A stretch of 64,000 nucleotides of DNA, from contig OZ020303.1 of assembly GCA_963971305.1 (NCBI GenBank), positions 33,964,106-34,028,105 of the forward strand, read 5' to 3'. The translations under genes were made by a program, and so were the position numbers. Shown piece by piece: positions 35,340 through 45,951 of this stretch; position 1 is the stretch's first letter, and each line of letters starts with the position of its first letter. This DNA is from Arcuatula senhousia (lineage: Eukaryota > Mollusca > Bivalvia > Mytilida > Mytilidae). The notes beneath the pieces were generated by a model that made no database searches, was not told where the DNA came from, and worked only from the letters and a program-made list of their open reading frames with translations.

Positions 35340-35520
35340 AAAACTTGTGACCTTGACCTTTGTCCTACTGAACTAATATCCAATAGGGTTCTTCTTTAAA
35401 TCAAGATCTAAAAAATAATGCAAGTTAAAGAAATTCTATCAATTAAGGTTTCACAATTTCTCTCTAATACTTTTTTTTTAAATTGTGACCTTGACCTTTG
35501 ACCTTTAAACCTCTAATCAA
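35340..35520 (+). repeat. TGACCTTGACC repeat with nuclear-receptor half-sites
   Basis: TGTGACCTTGACCTTTG occurs at about 35347 and again at about 35484, where it extends to TGACCTTGACCTTTGACC. On the minus strand this is three AGGTCA half-sites (direct repeats spaced 1 and 0, with TCAAGGTCA). It probably belongs to another tandem-core repeat family; a regulatory role is speculative. Confidence 0.4.
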
Positions 35521-35574
35521 TGGGCTTATTTCTTTTAAAATGTGTATAAGTATCATAAAATTCTATAAAGGTAT

Positions 35575-35750
35575 TCAAGTCTTCCAGAATTCTGACCAGT
35601 ACCTCCCCATGGTGAAAGACGGGCCCTGCTCCAGGGACAAAAAAGGATACTATGGTAGGGGTAACACTGGTAGTGGTGTGTCATGGGCTGGACCATCCCA
35701 CGTGGACAATCCATGGCACATAGCAAGTCTTTGCCTTTATTGGTAAAATA
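35575..35750 (+). other. GC-rich block, unexplained
   Basis: A ~170-bp island of higher GC inside AT-rich DNA, open on the plus strand from 35498 to 35746 (GYYGRGNTGSGVSWAGPSH). No acceptor or family was recognised. It may be a fragment of a repeat or gene. Confidence 0.25.
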
Positions 35751-35960
35751 GTCACTGCAGAGTTATAGTCACGACTTTAAATACCCATCATCATTATAAA
35801 GGTATTCAAAAGTTACGCCTCTGGCAACCATTAAGAAAGACAGATAAATCACAGGCATGATAAATTCTATCTAATTGAGGGATTTTTCCGGAAAAGCAAT
35901 TGCAATGAACTCTGAAAATTGCGTATTGCTTCTATCAATCGGTAGGTCGATTATAAAGAC

Positions 35961-36950
35961 GGCACAAGCTCCTGTTACGTCCAATTACGTAACTTTAAGG
36001 CGAAAATTTATCTATGCTCCTGTTACGTTCCTTCCGGGACATAATAAATTCCGGACCCATTACGGATGGGGAACGAATCAAATACGGATTTATCAAGGTA
36101 ACTGTAGAATTTAAACCTTAAAGTTACATTATTTTTTTTTTTCAATAAAGTTTATGGTAAGCATTTTTTATTATGAATATACATCGTAATTGTAAATAAT
36201 AATGATAAATAGCAATATTATTATTTATCACAACACAATTAAACAATAGTATATAGCATTATATAAGCTTGTATATGAAATTCCGTCAAGTTATCAATTT
36301 TGAATTAATTAAGTACACAATTAGTCAGTTCTTATAGCATGCTCTGCATGTCCAATATGTTTTTTTCGGTAACGTTTTCAAAGCAACACATTTAAGGTGA
36401 TACCAGTTTAGGCAAACGTCACACACCATAGAGTCAACATGGTCAATGGCATGTAAGTCTGTTTTACAACAGGAACAGTCGAACTGTGCCTGTTCTCTTC
36501 TTTTCGAAATATTTTCTTTTAGAACATCCCACGCATCAGATCTGAAATTTTGATGTTTATATTTTCATCAAGCATTTTTACTGAAATATCATAGACTGAT
36601 TTTAAAGCTCCAACAGTTAATAACTTCGATCTCAATAAGTGAACGAAGGGGTTCAGTATTTTATTAATTAAAACAATTTTTTATGTAATTTACAATCTAA
36701 AAAAATTCAAAAAGAGTTTTGAACAAAAAAAACCCAAAATTTTACATAATCGTGTTATTATTTTCTCACGTAACTTGAGCATGTGAAGTATTAAAATTCT
36801 ACAGTTACGTTGATAATAAATCCGTATTTGATTCGTTCCCCCCATCCGTAATGGTTCCGGAATTTATTATGTCCCGGAAAGAACGTAACAGGAGCATAGA
36901 TAAATTTTCGCCTTAAAGTTACGTAATTTGACGTAACAGGAGCTTGTGCC
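35961..36950. mobile_element. Mutator-like element carrying a PHD-finger exon
   Basis: Both ends begin GGCACAAGCTCCTGTTACGT and are inverted copies of each other for ~150 bp (35961-36113 and about 36794-36950) with few differences. The flanks are a perfect 9-bp duplication TATAAAGAC (35952-35960 and 36951-36959). Element length 990 bp. Long TIRs plus a 9-bp duplication point to the Mutator-like superfamily (inference). The TIR holds an internal duplicate of GCTCCTGTTACGT. The interior carries a minus-strand PHD zinc-finger exon (36325-36541) but no transposase, so it is non-autonomous. Near-identity of the TIRs suggests a fairly recent insertion. Confidence 0.8.
36325..36541 (-). CDS. PHD zinc-finger exon or captured gene fragment inside a transposon
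   Basis: A TTTCAG acceptor precedes 36541; 71 codons run to TGA at 36325. The C-terminal 50 residues form a complete PHD pattern: C-x2-C (CSCC), C-x2-C (CDVC), H-x2-C (HLKC), then W-T-C-x2-C (WTCRAC), i.e. C4HC3, with the Trp two residues before the seventh ligand that is usual in PHD fingers. PHD fingers bind histone tails. Directly upstream, another minus-strand frame (HLLRSKLLTVGALKSVYD … KMLDEN) is open up to a GATCTGAT duplication. A 5-bp insertion may thus have broken one longer frame, or the site is a true splice acceptor. It could be an element-encoded protein end or captured host sequence. Confidence 0.6.
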
Positions 36951-36959
36951 TATAAAGAC

Positions 36960-37728
36960 CACTGTTGTGACAGTAATTCATAAACAAATGCCTGTGGGAT
37001 GGCCTAAAGTTAAAGACAGAAACTGTCCTGCTTTCATTAAAGACAGAGGACAATGTGAAATATTGGAGGGACATTTTCCTTTTGTTTTTCTGTTTAAAAA
37101 GTAAATTCTAGATGGACAAAGCTGAGACATATATATCAACTTTATTTATTTTCAATTTCAATTGACATGATGGTATTATTTTCAAATCTTCCTAATCTAA
37201 AATCTATTAAAAGTATTTCCTAATTTTGCACATGATTTGTTTGGTATTTCTTTTTTACTTTGAAATCAAAATACATGTACCTTCATTTTTCTCCATTCAA
37301 CTCTTTGTCTATAATTAGTCAAAAGGTGTTTCCGAAAAATATAGCGGGAAAACTCTATTGAAAAAACATTTCGGACACAATTACGATACGATTTCGTATT
37401 ACGGGAAAATGTTTTGAACAGATAAAACGAATTATTATAACAAATTAAAAATGTTCAACAATAACAAGTGTAAAATATAAAAACTTCAAAAAGATATAAC
37501 AAATGTAAAAAGGATAAAAAAAAAACAAAAAAATGGGTAAAGATTAATAACAATTGTAAAAAATATACTATACACTTTACACAGAAAATATTTTCAAAAG
37601 TTCTATTTATCATAAATTTTTTTTACAATATCTACATATATATAAAATATCTACATGTTTCAATATTTACAGTTGCTCAAATAAAATGATAAATCCTGAA
37701 GAATCCCCACTTAAACACATACATTCGT
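36960..37728. other. 3' flank of the MOS-type kinase gene
   Basis: Minus-strand AATAAA words at about 37141-37150 are candidate polyadenylation signals ~580 bp past the stop. A TTTTAT word (minus strand, 37681-37686) lies ~45 bp past the stop. Otherwise AT-rich with no gene. Confidence 0.4.
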
Positions 37729-38793
37729 CTACAAATTACTCTTCCACAACTTGAGCAGATCGACAAGTTCATTTGAAGTCGGTCTATCTAATGGAGAGGC
37801 TGACCAGCACTGCGTGTAAAGTTCACGATAACATTCTTCAAATGGATCAACTTCAACTTCGGGATGTTTTGGCCTTTGTCCGTATGATACAACTCCAAAA
37901 ATAACTACATGTTGGTTCTCATTCGCATATGGTGTCGATCTGCTTAGCATTTGCCACATAGTGATAGCCAAGGAGTAAACATCTGCTCGCATCGATGGGG
38001 CCTCGCCTTTTAGGAGTTCAGGGGCCCTATAAGCAAATGTACCAGTAAGCAGAGACCGTTGTGTTGGACTTACGATACCAGTGTCAATTTCTACTTTCTG
38101 GGAACATCCAAAGTCTGCAAGTTTGCAGTTTCCTTCAGAAGATATAAGAATGTTTGCTGGCTTAAGGTCTAAATGCACAATCTTATTCTCGTGAGCATAT
38201 TGCAAAGCACTAGATATTTGCATAGAATATCGGATTCTTTTTGAAGGTCCCATCCTCAATGACTCATCATCAATCACGGACTGGAGTGTGCGTTGACCGG
38301 CAAACTCCATCACAATCCAAGCACCCTGATCAAATTTACCCAATGATGTTGCAGTAAGTGTCTTCACAATGTTTGGATGTTCAAATCCAATGATGTTCAA
38401 TTCTGCTTTGAAACTCTCAAGCTGAGCAGCAGGGTTCTTTGTCACCTTATGCATAACTTTTACAGCAACTTTGCTATTCCTATACTTTCCGATGTAGACC
38501 GAACCGAAACCTCCTGATCCAAGATATTGTCCAAGATCAACTTCATCCTTATTGAATGACAGCAATCTTTTCTTGGAAACTTTTCTACAAAGTGGGCGTT
38601 TGAATTCTTCATTCACTTCTGTTTTAGCCACAATAGGCATTCCAAACTTGTTAGAAAATTTTCCTATCCTCTTTCGAATAGGAATATACTTCTTCAAAAG
38701 ATGATGAATAAAGCGGAATCCCTTCAAACTACTGGAGGATTTCCTCCTAATTTTAACAGTTTCCCGTTTCTGTTGTACACCTTTGATCTGCAT
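37729..38793 (-). CDS. MOS: MOS-type serine/threonine protein kinase
   Basis: Uninterrupted 354-residue frame, single exon like vertebrate MOS genes. Kinase landmarks: glycine loop LGSGGFGSVY (91-100), VAVKV with Lys112, helix-C Glu131 (FKAELN), catalytic loop HLDLKPANIL (207-216) with Asp209, DFGCS (227-231), APE (258-260) in RAPELLKGE, and DVYSLAITMWQM (271-282). HLDLKPANIL, DFGCS and RAPELLKGE are the forms typical of MOS rather than RAF or MLK kinases. MOS is the MAPK kinase kinase that drives MEK/ERK in oocytes and holds meiotic arrest (family knowledge). The first ~80 residues are basic and low-similarity, with an SSSS run at 19-22. Start ATG has A at -3. No catalytic residue is missing. 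Confidence 0.93.
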   Translation of the reverse strand: MQIKGVQQKRETVKIRRKSSSSLKGFRFIHHLLKKYIPIRKRIGKFSNKFGMPIVAKTEVNEEFKRPLCRKVSKKRLLSFNKDEVDLGQYLGSGGFGSVYIGKYRNSKVAVKVMHKVTKNPAAQLESFKAELNIIGFEHPNIVKTLTATSLGKFDQGAWIVMEFAGQRTLQSVIDDESLRMGPSKRIRYSMQISSALQYAHENKIVHLDLKPANILISSEGNCKLADFGCSQKVEIDTGIVSPTQRSLLTGTFAYRAPELLKGEAPSMRADVYSLAITMWQMLSRSTPYANENQHVVIFGVVSYGQRPKHPEVEVDPFEECYRELYTQCWSASPLDRPTSNELVDLLKLWKSNL

Positions 38794-39281
38794 TTTGTCA
38801 ACTATAACATATCAAACAAACAACTCAATAGAGTCATAGAGTAAATAGTGTTCACTAGATTTAAAGTATTTCCCCTTCACCAATTGTGACCACTGGGCAT
38901 GGCTGAGAAATGGGACACCTTTTAGAATTGCCCCTAATTCTTTTTTTGGCAGAGAACTAAGCTTACTAACTACACATGTTCAAGAACTCAACCTAACCCC
39001 TATTCAAAAAACAATGGAATTTCAAGACCCTAACCCCTTAAATTACCTTTTCAAACTAAATGAAAATACGATAAATTTATTGATTTTTTTTCTGTAGGAT
39101 CCTTTACAATAATAAATCCTTTTACAAAAAGATTCTAAACTAAAATGTCTACATATATTGTGTTACTTTGAATATATTTGTAATGAACTTCGCAAAATCC
39201 ATTCTAGCCAGATCAAATTGGTCCCCGCATATAGACAAGGAAAATAAAACAATGATCTTTTTTTTCAAATTGTTTACCACA
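38794..39281. other. 5' flank of the MOS-type gene
   Basis: About 490 bp between the MOS start codon and the next transposon. It presumably holds the promoter (minus strand), but I see no clear core-promoter motif. Confidence 0.35.
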
Positions 39282-39290
39282 TATTAAATT

Positions 39291-40275
39291 GGAAGTGTCT
39301 GCGCGTCCACGCCGCGTGGACGAATAGACTACAGGCTGCGCGTCCACGCTTCCGGTATTTGCATTTCGCATCTAATGTGAACTTTGAAATTTCCAGGTAC
39401 AAATAATGACAAAGAATTCAATTTCATACTACAATGAATGGAAGTTCAGTAAATGAAAGTTCTAATTTATATAAACTTTAATAACGAGAACAAGTAGTCA
39501 AAATCTTTAGAAAAAGGAGAATATTCGGCAAAAAATAACAACAGAATGCATAATTTCGGACATCCCAGCAACGTCCTAACAGAAAACAAAACAAAACCCA
39601 ACAAAATGTTTTTTTTCGTATGCACATTGACTCTTAAAATATATCAAATATTGATAGAGACTGATTGATCAAGCTTTAGATTTTTAGTACCAACTTTTAT
39701 CATTTGAATCCTGACATAATATTGATAGATGTGAGCAAGTCCTCGTTCTGTAGTAGTGTATGTCGTAAGCTTAAATTCCCGTGGAAAGATTCTTTCCGTG
39801 TCCGACTGATAGCTTAACTGTTACATGTATACGATTTTAATATATCTTCACTGCAATTATTTTTATGCAGTCTGCATTTAAACGGTTCAGTTAGAGTTTT
39901 CTGGTTTCTTTTAAGACCATAATTACGTTTTTATATCATTCTTTATAATTTTTTTTCGAATTCCCAAAGAATTATTGTTTACACTGCATTCCCTTTGATG
40001 ATTTATAAAAAATAATAAAACCAATTACGAAATTCTAGCAGTTTTCGCTAATTTTCACTTATTTAATACTTAAATTGTATATCAGTGAATATTAAAATAC
40101 ATTTTTATGTTTAAATATTAATTACTTTATTGCTCTACGCATTGGGAAGTTTATAAAAATTACGAAATAACGGAAATTGTCCGGAAAAAATCCTTAATTA
40201 CTCGTTATATCGGAAGCGTGGACGCGCAGCCTGTGGCCTATTCATCCACGCGGCGTGGACGCGCAGACACTGCCC
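39291..40275. mobile_element. long-TIR DNA transposon with GC-rich ends and 9-bp target duplication
   Basis: 65-bp terminal inverted repeats (39291-39355 and 40211-40275) are nearly identical: GTGTCTGCGCGTCCACGCCG … CTGCGCGTCCACGCTTCCG. Each TIR contains its own hairpin CGTCCACGCCGCGTGGACG. Flanks are a perfect 9-bp duplication TATTAAATT (39282-39290 and 40276-40284). The interior is AT-rich without a transposase, and includes two degraded ends of the 32.8-kb element type (CACATTGACTCTTAAAATAT; AATATTGATAGATGTGAGCA). Mutator-like by target-duplication size (inference). It lies directly upstream of the MOS gene. Confidence 0.8.
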
Positions 40276-40284
40276 TATTAAATT

Positions 40285-40985
40285 TGCCATAACGAGATTG
40301 TCAAACTATGCCTTGCATGAAAACTTTTTAAAGTACATGTATGTAGAAAATGGAGCATTATACTGCAATACACTGTAAGGTACTATATGATAATATCAAT
40401 CCTCTGTGTCATGAAGTTGCTTTAAAAACTGTGACGAAAATTTGTTTTGCATCTCGATTATTTGTAAAAATGTAAGTAATTGGTAAACAGAAAGTAGATG
40501 CCGTAGAAAAATAAAATCGCTATCACCATTTGGTGCTATATATGATAAAGTTATATTCACAGACCTCTTTGTCATGTAGTTGCAAAGACGAAATAACGCA
40601 TGGACAGACAAAGTTAAAATAGATATTCCCTCTTTTTTGAACCGGGGTTATAATTTCCGATACACAAACAGAAAACCCCTCTTATATTTGTATTCAGAAA
40701 ATACAATTAAGACATTAGAAGTTTCAAATCACTTGAATATCATCCACCACTTACATCCTTTGGAAATCTGTACTAGTACTGCTTCAATATTAGACATAAA
40801 ACCGTCTAGCAAAAAATATAAAGTAACCCATTTAAGAAAACAAAATATCATGTTTTAGTGGAGGGATGAGAAATGAAATGATAAATGTGCGTGCATAGAT
40901 ATTGATCAAAACAAAAAAGAAACACCAAAATTATATAATGTCGTGCTCATCTTGGAGTAAAATCAATTGTTAAAAAGTATGTAAA
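40285..40985. other. no gene seen
   Basis: AT-rich. A 92-codon plus frame (40580-40858) has no start context, splice signal or recognisable motif, and I treat it as chance. Confidence 0.4.
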
Positions 40986-40990
40986 CAATT

Positions 40991-41767
40991 AAGAGTTAAC
41001 GCTTAAGTATGTCTCTCCTGTCGGCACCATCAGAAACAATAATTCTCTCTTACTTCAATTATATTTTGAATTTACAAGGATTTTCAGTTTCTGAGACCAA
41101 AAGGTGTTTATTGAACTTTAACATTGCTAATATATGCAATAAAAAACTATCAAAATCACTCAACCAAAAAATCAAGGTCAAGGCCAAAAGATGGGGATGC
41201 AACTGTCTGGCTAAGCTATCACTAGGGCATATTCATACCAAGTTTCATCAACCTAGGACAAATAGTACTTGAGATTTGGAGGTGCTCACAAAACCTTTAC
41301 ACTGTTATATATGTATTGAAAATTGTCAAAGTCACTCAACCAGAAAATCAAGGTCAATATCAAAAGATGGGATACAACTGTGCTTACCTGCTCAGTACTG
41401 GGGCATATGCATACCAAGTTTCACCAACCTAGGATTTATAGTTCTTGAGATATGGCTGAGAAAATCATAATTATTGTCTCAGGATATGGAGGTGCTCGCA
41501 AAACCTTAATATTGCTATTATATGTATTGAAAAATGAAGTCACTCAACCGGAAAATCAAGGTCAAAGTCAGAAGATGCGGACGCAACTGTGCTAATAAAG
41601 CTACTACTAAGGCATATGCATACAGAGTTTCATCAACCTAGGACCTAAAGTTCTTGAGATATGGAGGTGCTCATAAAACCCGGCTTACCCAAAAAGTTAA
41701 CGCCGCCGCCGATAAAGTAACACCTACAACTGTATGTCTCGCTCTGTTTTGCAGGCAAGACAAAAAT
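40991..41767 (+). mobile_element. family-G element, copy 2
   Basis: 5' module GTTAACGCTTAAGTATGTCT…GGCACCATCAG; three core monomers of ~180-205 bp (ACTCAACC..AAAATCAAGG at about 41157, 41334 and 41542; CCAAGTTTCATCAACCTAGG). The 3' end is GTCTCGCTCTGTTTTGCAGG then CAAGACAAAAA. It has one or two more monomers than copy 1. Confidence 0.65.
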
Positions 41768-42129
41768 AATAATTCCCTTTTCAGATTAAGGTAGATTTAA
41801 TAAAGGCAAAATTCATGGTTATATAGTCAAAGGTCTTCCTCCCAGTAGAAACTAGAGATGCTGATCAGTTGCTGGTTACCACTTACAGAAGAATGATTTA
41901 AGTGGACATGTGCATATCAATCATTTAGTATAATAATTGCACCTACGGATGATAAACACAGTGAATGCTCCATATGTTGCTGTGGGCCTTCTTTTGTGCA
42001 TAGATGACCACACAAAATTTTGAAAGGTTCAACTCCATAAATATTTTCGCTTATCAACAATTCTGCTAACAAAGTGAGCTTTGTAATCGATAGATTACCT
42101 GTGTTTTGGCTTAGAGAAAATATGTATGA

Positions 42130-42715
42130 TAAGCTTCTAGAACTACTGAATCAATTTAATTGACTGAAACTTGTCAGGAATAATAAATGACATGTTGGTT
42201 ACAAACAATCCTCATTTCAAATTGATCAGATAAAAAACATGTCCGCCGTTGGTGAAAATAGAACAGGAGGGTAAAACAGCAGTTTTTTGCAAATAACTCA
42301 AAAACGGTGACAGATATCAAAATTCTGGCATAGAGTAAGAGTGACCAGCACGTCATTATCTACCTACTTCGAAATTATTCGAACATATTGTTCAGCTAAT
42401 TAAGCTCTTCAAAATTTCAATGATGTCGAAACTGTCAGATGACTCCTTATAGGAGTTATGGCCCCTTAAACACCAAAAATAATGGTTTAAGCTTTATAGA
42501 TTGTGAACTATAGAAGATAGAGAAAAGGTTTTGCTTGCTTTAATGTTCAGCTATTTGAGGTCTACAAAATTGTCCATTAGATTGAAATTTTCAAATGACG
42601 CTTGTAGGACTTATGGCCTGTTAAATGGCAAAAAAAGTAGGTTGTATGTGATATTTAGATTGTGTTTCATAGAAGATTGTGCCACCCATTTGCTTGCTTA
42701 AATGCTTAGCTTAAT
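42130..42715 (-). repeat. inverted, truncated family-A core
   Basis: Reverse-strand words of both family-A core types appear in succession: TTTGCAAATAACTCAAAAACGG (503-bp type, about 42285) and CAGATGACTCCTTATAGGAG (155-bp type, about 42436). No termini were seen. This is the only clear minus-orientation family-A material in the window. Confidence 0.6.
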
Positions 42716-42719
42716 GGTT

Positions 42720-42775
42720 AAGATAAGATAAAGATATTTTATTTCCTAATCATAGGGCTCATTACAAGCATGTAA
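42720..42775 (-). repeat. non-LTR-type tail, inverted copy
   Basis: AAGATAAGATAAAGATATTT then TATTTCCTAATCATAGGGC is the reverse complement of the tail at 34.1-34.2 kb and 50.42-50.48 kb. Confidence 0.5.
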
Positions 42776-42939
42776 TCACATGAAGTAAAAATAAAAAGCC
42801 TTTCTCTCCCACTTGCATACACTCACACAAACCATGTGAGCGATTCCTTGGAGCCAATTGTTTAAATTGCTGTTTCTTAAATGTAAGTTTTGTCACATAC
42901 ACTTATTCAACATTTCTTTATCATCTATGAAACACAGGA

Positions 42940-43220
42940 CACATCTAGTGGTGATATCATTGACCTCCAACATCTAGTATACAAGTAATGGACCTTAACC
43001 AAGAACTTAACCTAAGTTGTTCATGCATTTAATATAGGTCACAGTGTCCTTATTTCTAGCGGGTGGTGTAGTCCTACCTGAAACATATTTAGTGGTGAAA
43101 TATCATTGACCCCCTAACATCTCGAATCTGATTAATGGACTGTTACCAAACTGTTAGAGACTGACGTACAGACGAGTTAAACTATATGTCCAGTCCACAT
43201 ACATGGTCTGGCCATAAAAA
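42940..43220 (+). mobile_element. family-I repeat element (short)
   Basis: The core words GGACCTTAACCAAGAACTTA and TTCATGC…AATATAGGTCAC belong to the ~147-bp monomer also used by families B and E. The 3' end has GACTGACGTACAGACG and a hairpin TATGTCCAG…CTGGCCATA before an A-run. Confidence 0.5.
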
Positions 43221-44253
43221 AGGTCCTGCCATCCCTTAAGCATGTACCACAAGGTTTCCTTATTTCTGAGGCTGCTTCAACCTGAAGGCTTAATAGGGGC
43301 AACCACTATTTGGTTATAGACAAACAACATTTGTACCTTGAAAATGACCTGCCACCTAAGTAAATATAGGTTTCAAACATTTTCAAAAGTTACACTTACA
43401 CCCTAGGAAGCCCTAGTTTTGACAGATTAATAAAAACAATTGGACTGGACCATTAGCTAGGGATTTGTTTCTCTTAAAACTGTCTTGCATAATTTGAAAA
43501 TGGATACATAGAGTAAGATTTCATGCTTTATCCATAAGCAATATAGGTATAACAAATTACAATTAGTAGATAGGTTAAAAAGCTTTTATTTGAACGATCA
43601 TGTATCAAATTTTGTCTAACATGAGACAGAATTACAACATTGTTCCATAATACCTATACTTACACATGGTTATAAAACATACTGTGTTTATAGTGGTGCT
43701 CATATAATAATACTGGTATACCCTACAAGTGTGTTTAACATTTGTAAATAACATCGACTTATAATTAAAAACATATAGATGGCAGCTCAGATCAATCTAA
43801 TATTAGCACTTTCTTAAAAAATATATGAAAAAATAAAATACTATTTCAGACTTTATAGAACAAACCATGTAAAATTATTTGAATTACAGAGGGTGTGAAT
43901 AATGTATAAAGTCATTAAAATTAAAACATGATTTATATCACAATGTTACCCTTTATCAATGTTATATTTCAATGTATAAGTATGTATCATACCTTAAATA
44001 TGTGTGAAATGCTCATTCTAATATGGGTCCCCGGAAAGAACAATAGAAACCATGACGACAAGCCATGTTTAAATTCCAATAAAACACAGGTCGTCACAGT
44101 TCATTTTGCGACGTCATTATATGATTTTACGGTGAAATTGCCAACGTCATAAAGGATCATTTGCACATAAACCTAGCAAGAAACAACAAAATGGCTTCTG
44201 TAGCATTGTACACTATAGGTCTTTGAAAACACAAAATTGTCATATTAGAATAG
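43221..44253. other. no gene seen
   Basis: AT-rich; one plus frame (43928-44152) without splice or motif support. Confidence 0.4.
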
Positions 44254-44424
44254 AAATAATTCATGTCCGGCCGTGGTTTATTTTCGATTTAACCATGGGT
44301 GCCCATTATTTTCGTGTATTTAACCCCTTGCTCCGCTGTGCTACGCTCTGGGTAAAATAACCACGAAAATAATGGGCACCCATGGTTAAATCTCCAATAA
44401 ACCACGGGCGGCCATGAATTATTT
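44254..44424. mobile_element. perfect-stem hairpin MITE
   Basis: 171 bp. The left arm (AAATAATTCATGTCCGGCCG … CCATGGGTGCCCATTATTTTCG) is the near-perfect inverse of the right arm, ~65-70 bp each, around a ~30-bp GC-richer loop (CTTGCTCCGCTGTGCTACGC). Confidence 0.8.
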
Positions 44425-45751
44425 CTTAAATATCAAGTTCAACAACCATTTTATAATTTACACAAAATGAAGTCTAGCCCACAATTTTTTGCATAGAAAC
44501 AAATGTTATCAAAATAGAGAAGATTATTTATCATATACATTATGCTTAATCAAAAATGACAGAAATGAAAGATAAGTAAAGATGGTGATTGTCGAATAGT
44601 TTCTATATGAGTAAATAATTAATTTATCAAACATGTAGTATATTTATGAACATAAAATAAATAAGTTCCAGTATCTATACTAAAAGAACTACTATTTTGA
44701 ATAAAGCAGTGACTGCACTAACCCAGGTTAATTCAGCAATGTCTACATTGGTAAACAGCTATTTGCATCACCCCTGCTATTGCAATTTTAAATAAGAACA
44801 CAGAATAAACTGTACAAAATAACCATTAAACAAAATCAAAATCCCACAAAAATGTATTTGTATGATATTGCATAAAAACACAAAATTCCTGGAATGAATT
44901 ACAAGCAAATATTAATGAACACATTAGATCTTTAAAAAAAAAAACCCACATGTTTTTAATATGAATACTGATATATGTGCCAGAGACTTGGGCACATGTA
45001 AGGATAAATGTTTCAACATAAATAACATGTACCAAAGACAAAAGTGGATGGATTTTGTTTAACAGGAAGTAGGTGAGATATAGACCAGACCTGGACTTAA
45101 ATCCAGCAATATGTAACCCCAACTGATACTTTACCTTAAATATCAAGTGGTTGGTAAAAACAAAAACAATTTTTTCCTCACCCGCCCAAAATTTAGTTCA
45201 ATGTATACTGTTTCCTTATTTTTATGCCATGAAATCAGGAACACAAAAAATGAAGAACATATATTATTTTTCATGATTGAACCAATTCATTGAGATCAGT
45301 ATTGACTATGAAATAGAAGCCAGAAAAAGTTACTGCGAAATAGGTCATAATTCATAAAACTATTAACTCAATGGATTCACAAAAAGTGAATTTAATTTAA
45401 ATTTTCAGAATCATTCAGTTATAAATATTGCAACTAACAGTAAATAACAACATGAACAGACAATAACAATATAGTCAGATTCTAACAGTGTTAACTAACA
45501 TTAACTAACATTTTATGCTTCAATATCAGTGTTAGGAGTATAAAAAGCTAATGTTAATACATTTCATGTAAACTACTTGCTGAGATACACTGCTTAATTA
45601 TTTCATACAACACAGTACAACTCTAATTTGTCATGACTTAACATTTATCTACTCAAAACAACATTTTTATATTATGCACCCATAATATCCCTGCTACTAA
45701 GTGATTATGCATATGATATTGTGCTAATGTAATTTCTATCAATTAAATACA
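44425..45751. other. 3' flank of the acetyl-CoA synthetase gene
   Basis: AT-rich. A fragment near 45060-45110 (AGGAAGTAGGTGAGATATAG) resembles the family-F core. No poly(A) signal close to the stop could be named with confidence. Confidence 0.35.
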
Positions 45752-45951
45752 CTAAGCATCAGAAGGACGCAATTTAAATAATGTATCAATCACGGTTTCA
45801 TCGGCCATGGTTGTAATGTCTCCTATATTACGATCACCAACAGCTATTTTCCGCAGAACACGCCTCATAATTTTACCAGACCTGGTTTTTGGTAATCCTG
45901 GAGCATTCTGCACAAAGTCTGGCTGTGCAAATGGTCCAATCTTTGTTCTCA
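45752..45951 (-). CDS. ACSS2: acetyl-CoA synthetase terminal exon
   Basis: Acceptor TTTCAG before 45951; stop TAG at 45752-45754. Contains [20 protein letters not shown], the C-terminal-domain motif whose Lys is essential for adenylation and is the acetylation target in the family. Ends LFKLRPSDA. Confidence 0.95.

Noticed and set aside
40580..40858. 92-codon plus frame
   Set aside because: Ile/Asn/Lys-rich, no start context, splice site or motif; typical of chance frames in this AT-rich DNA.
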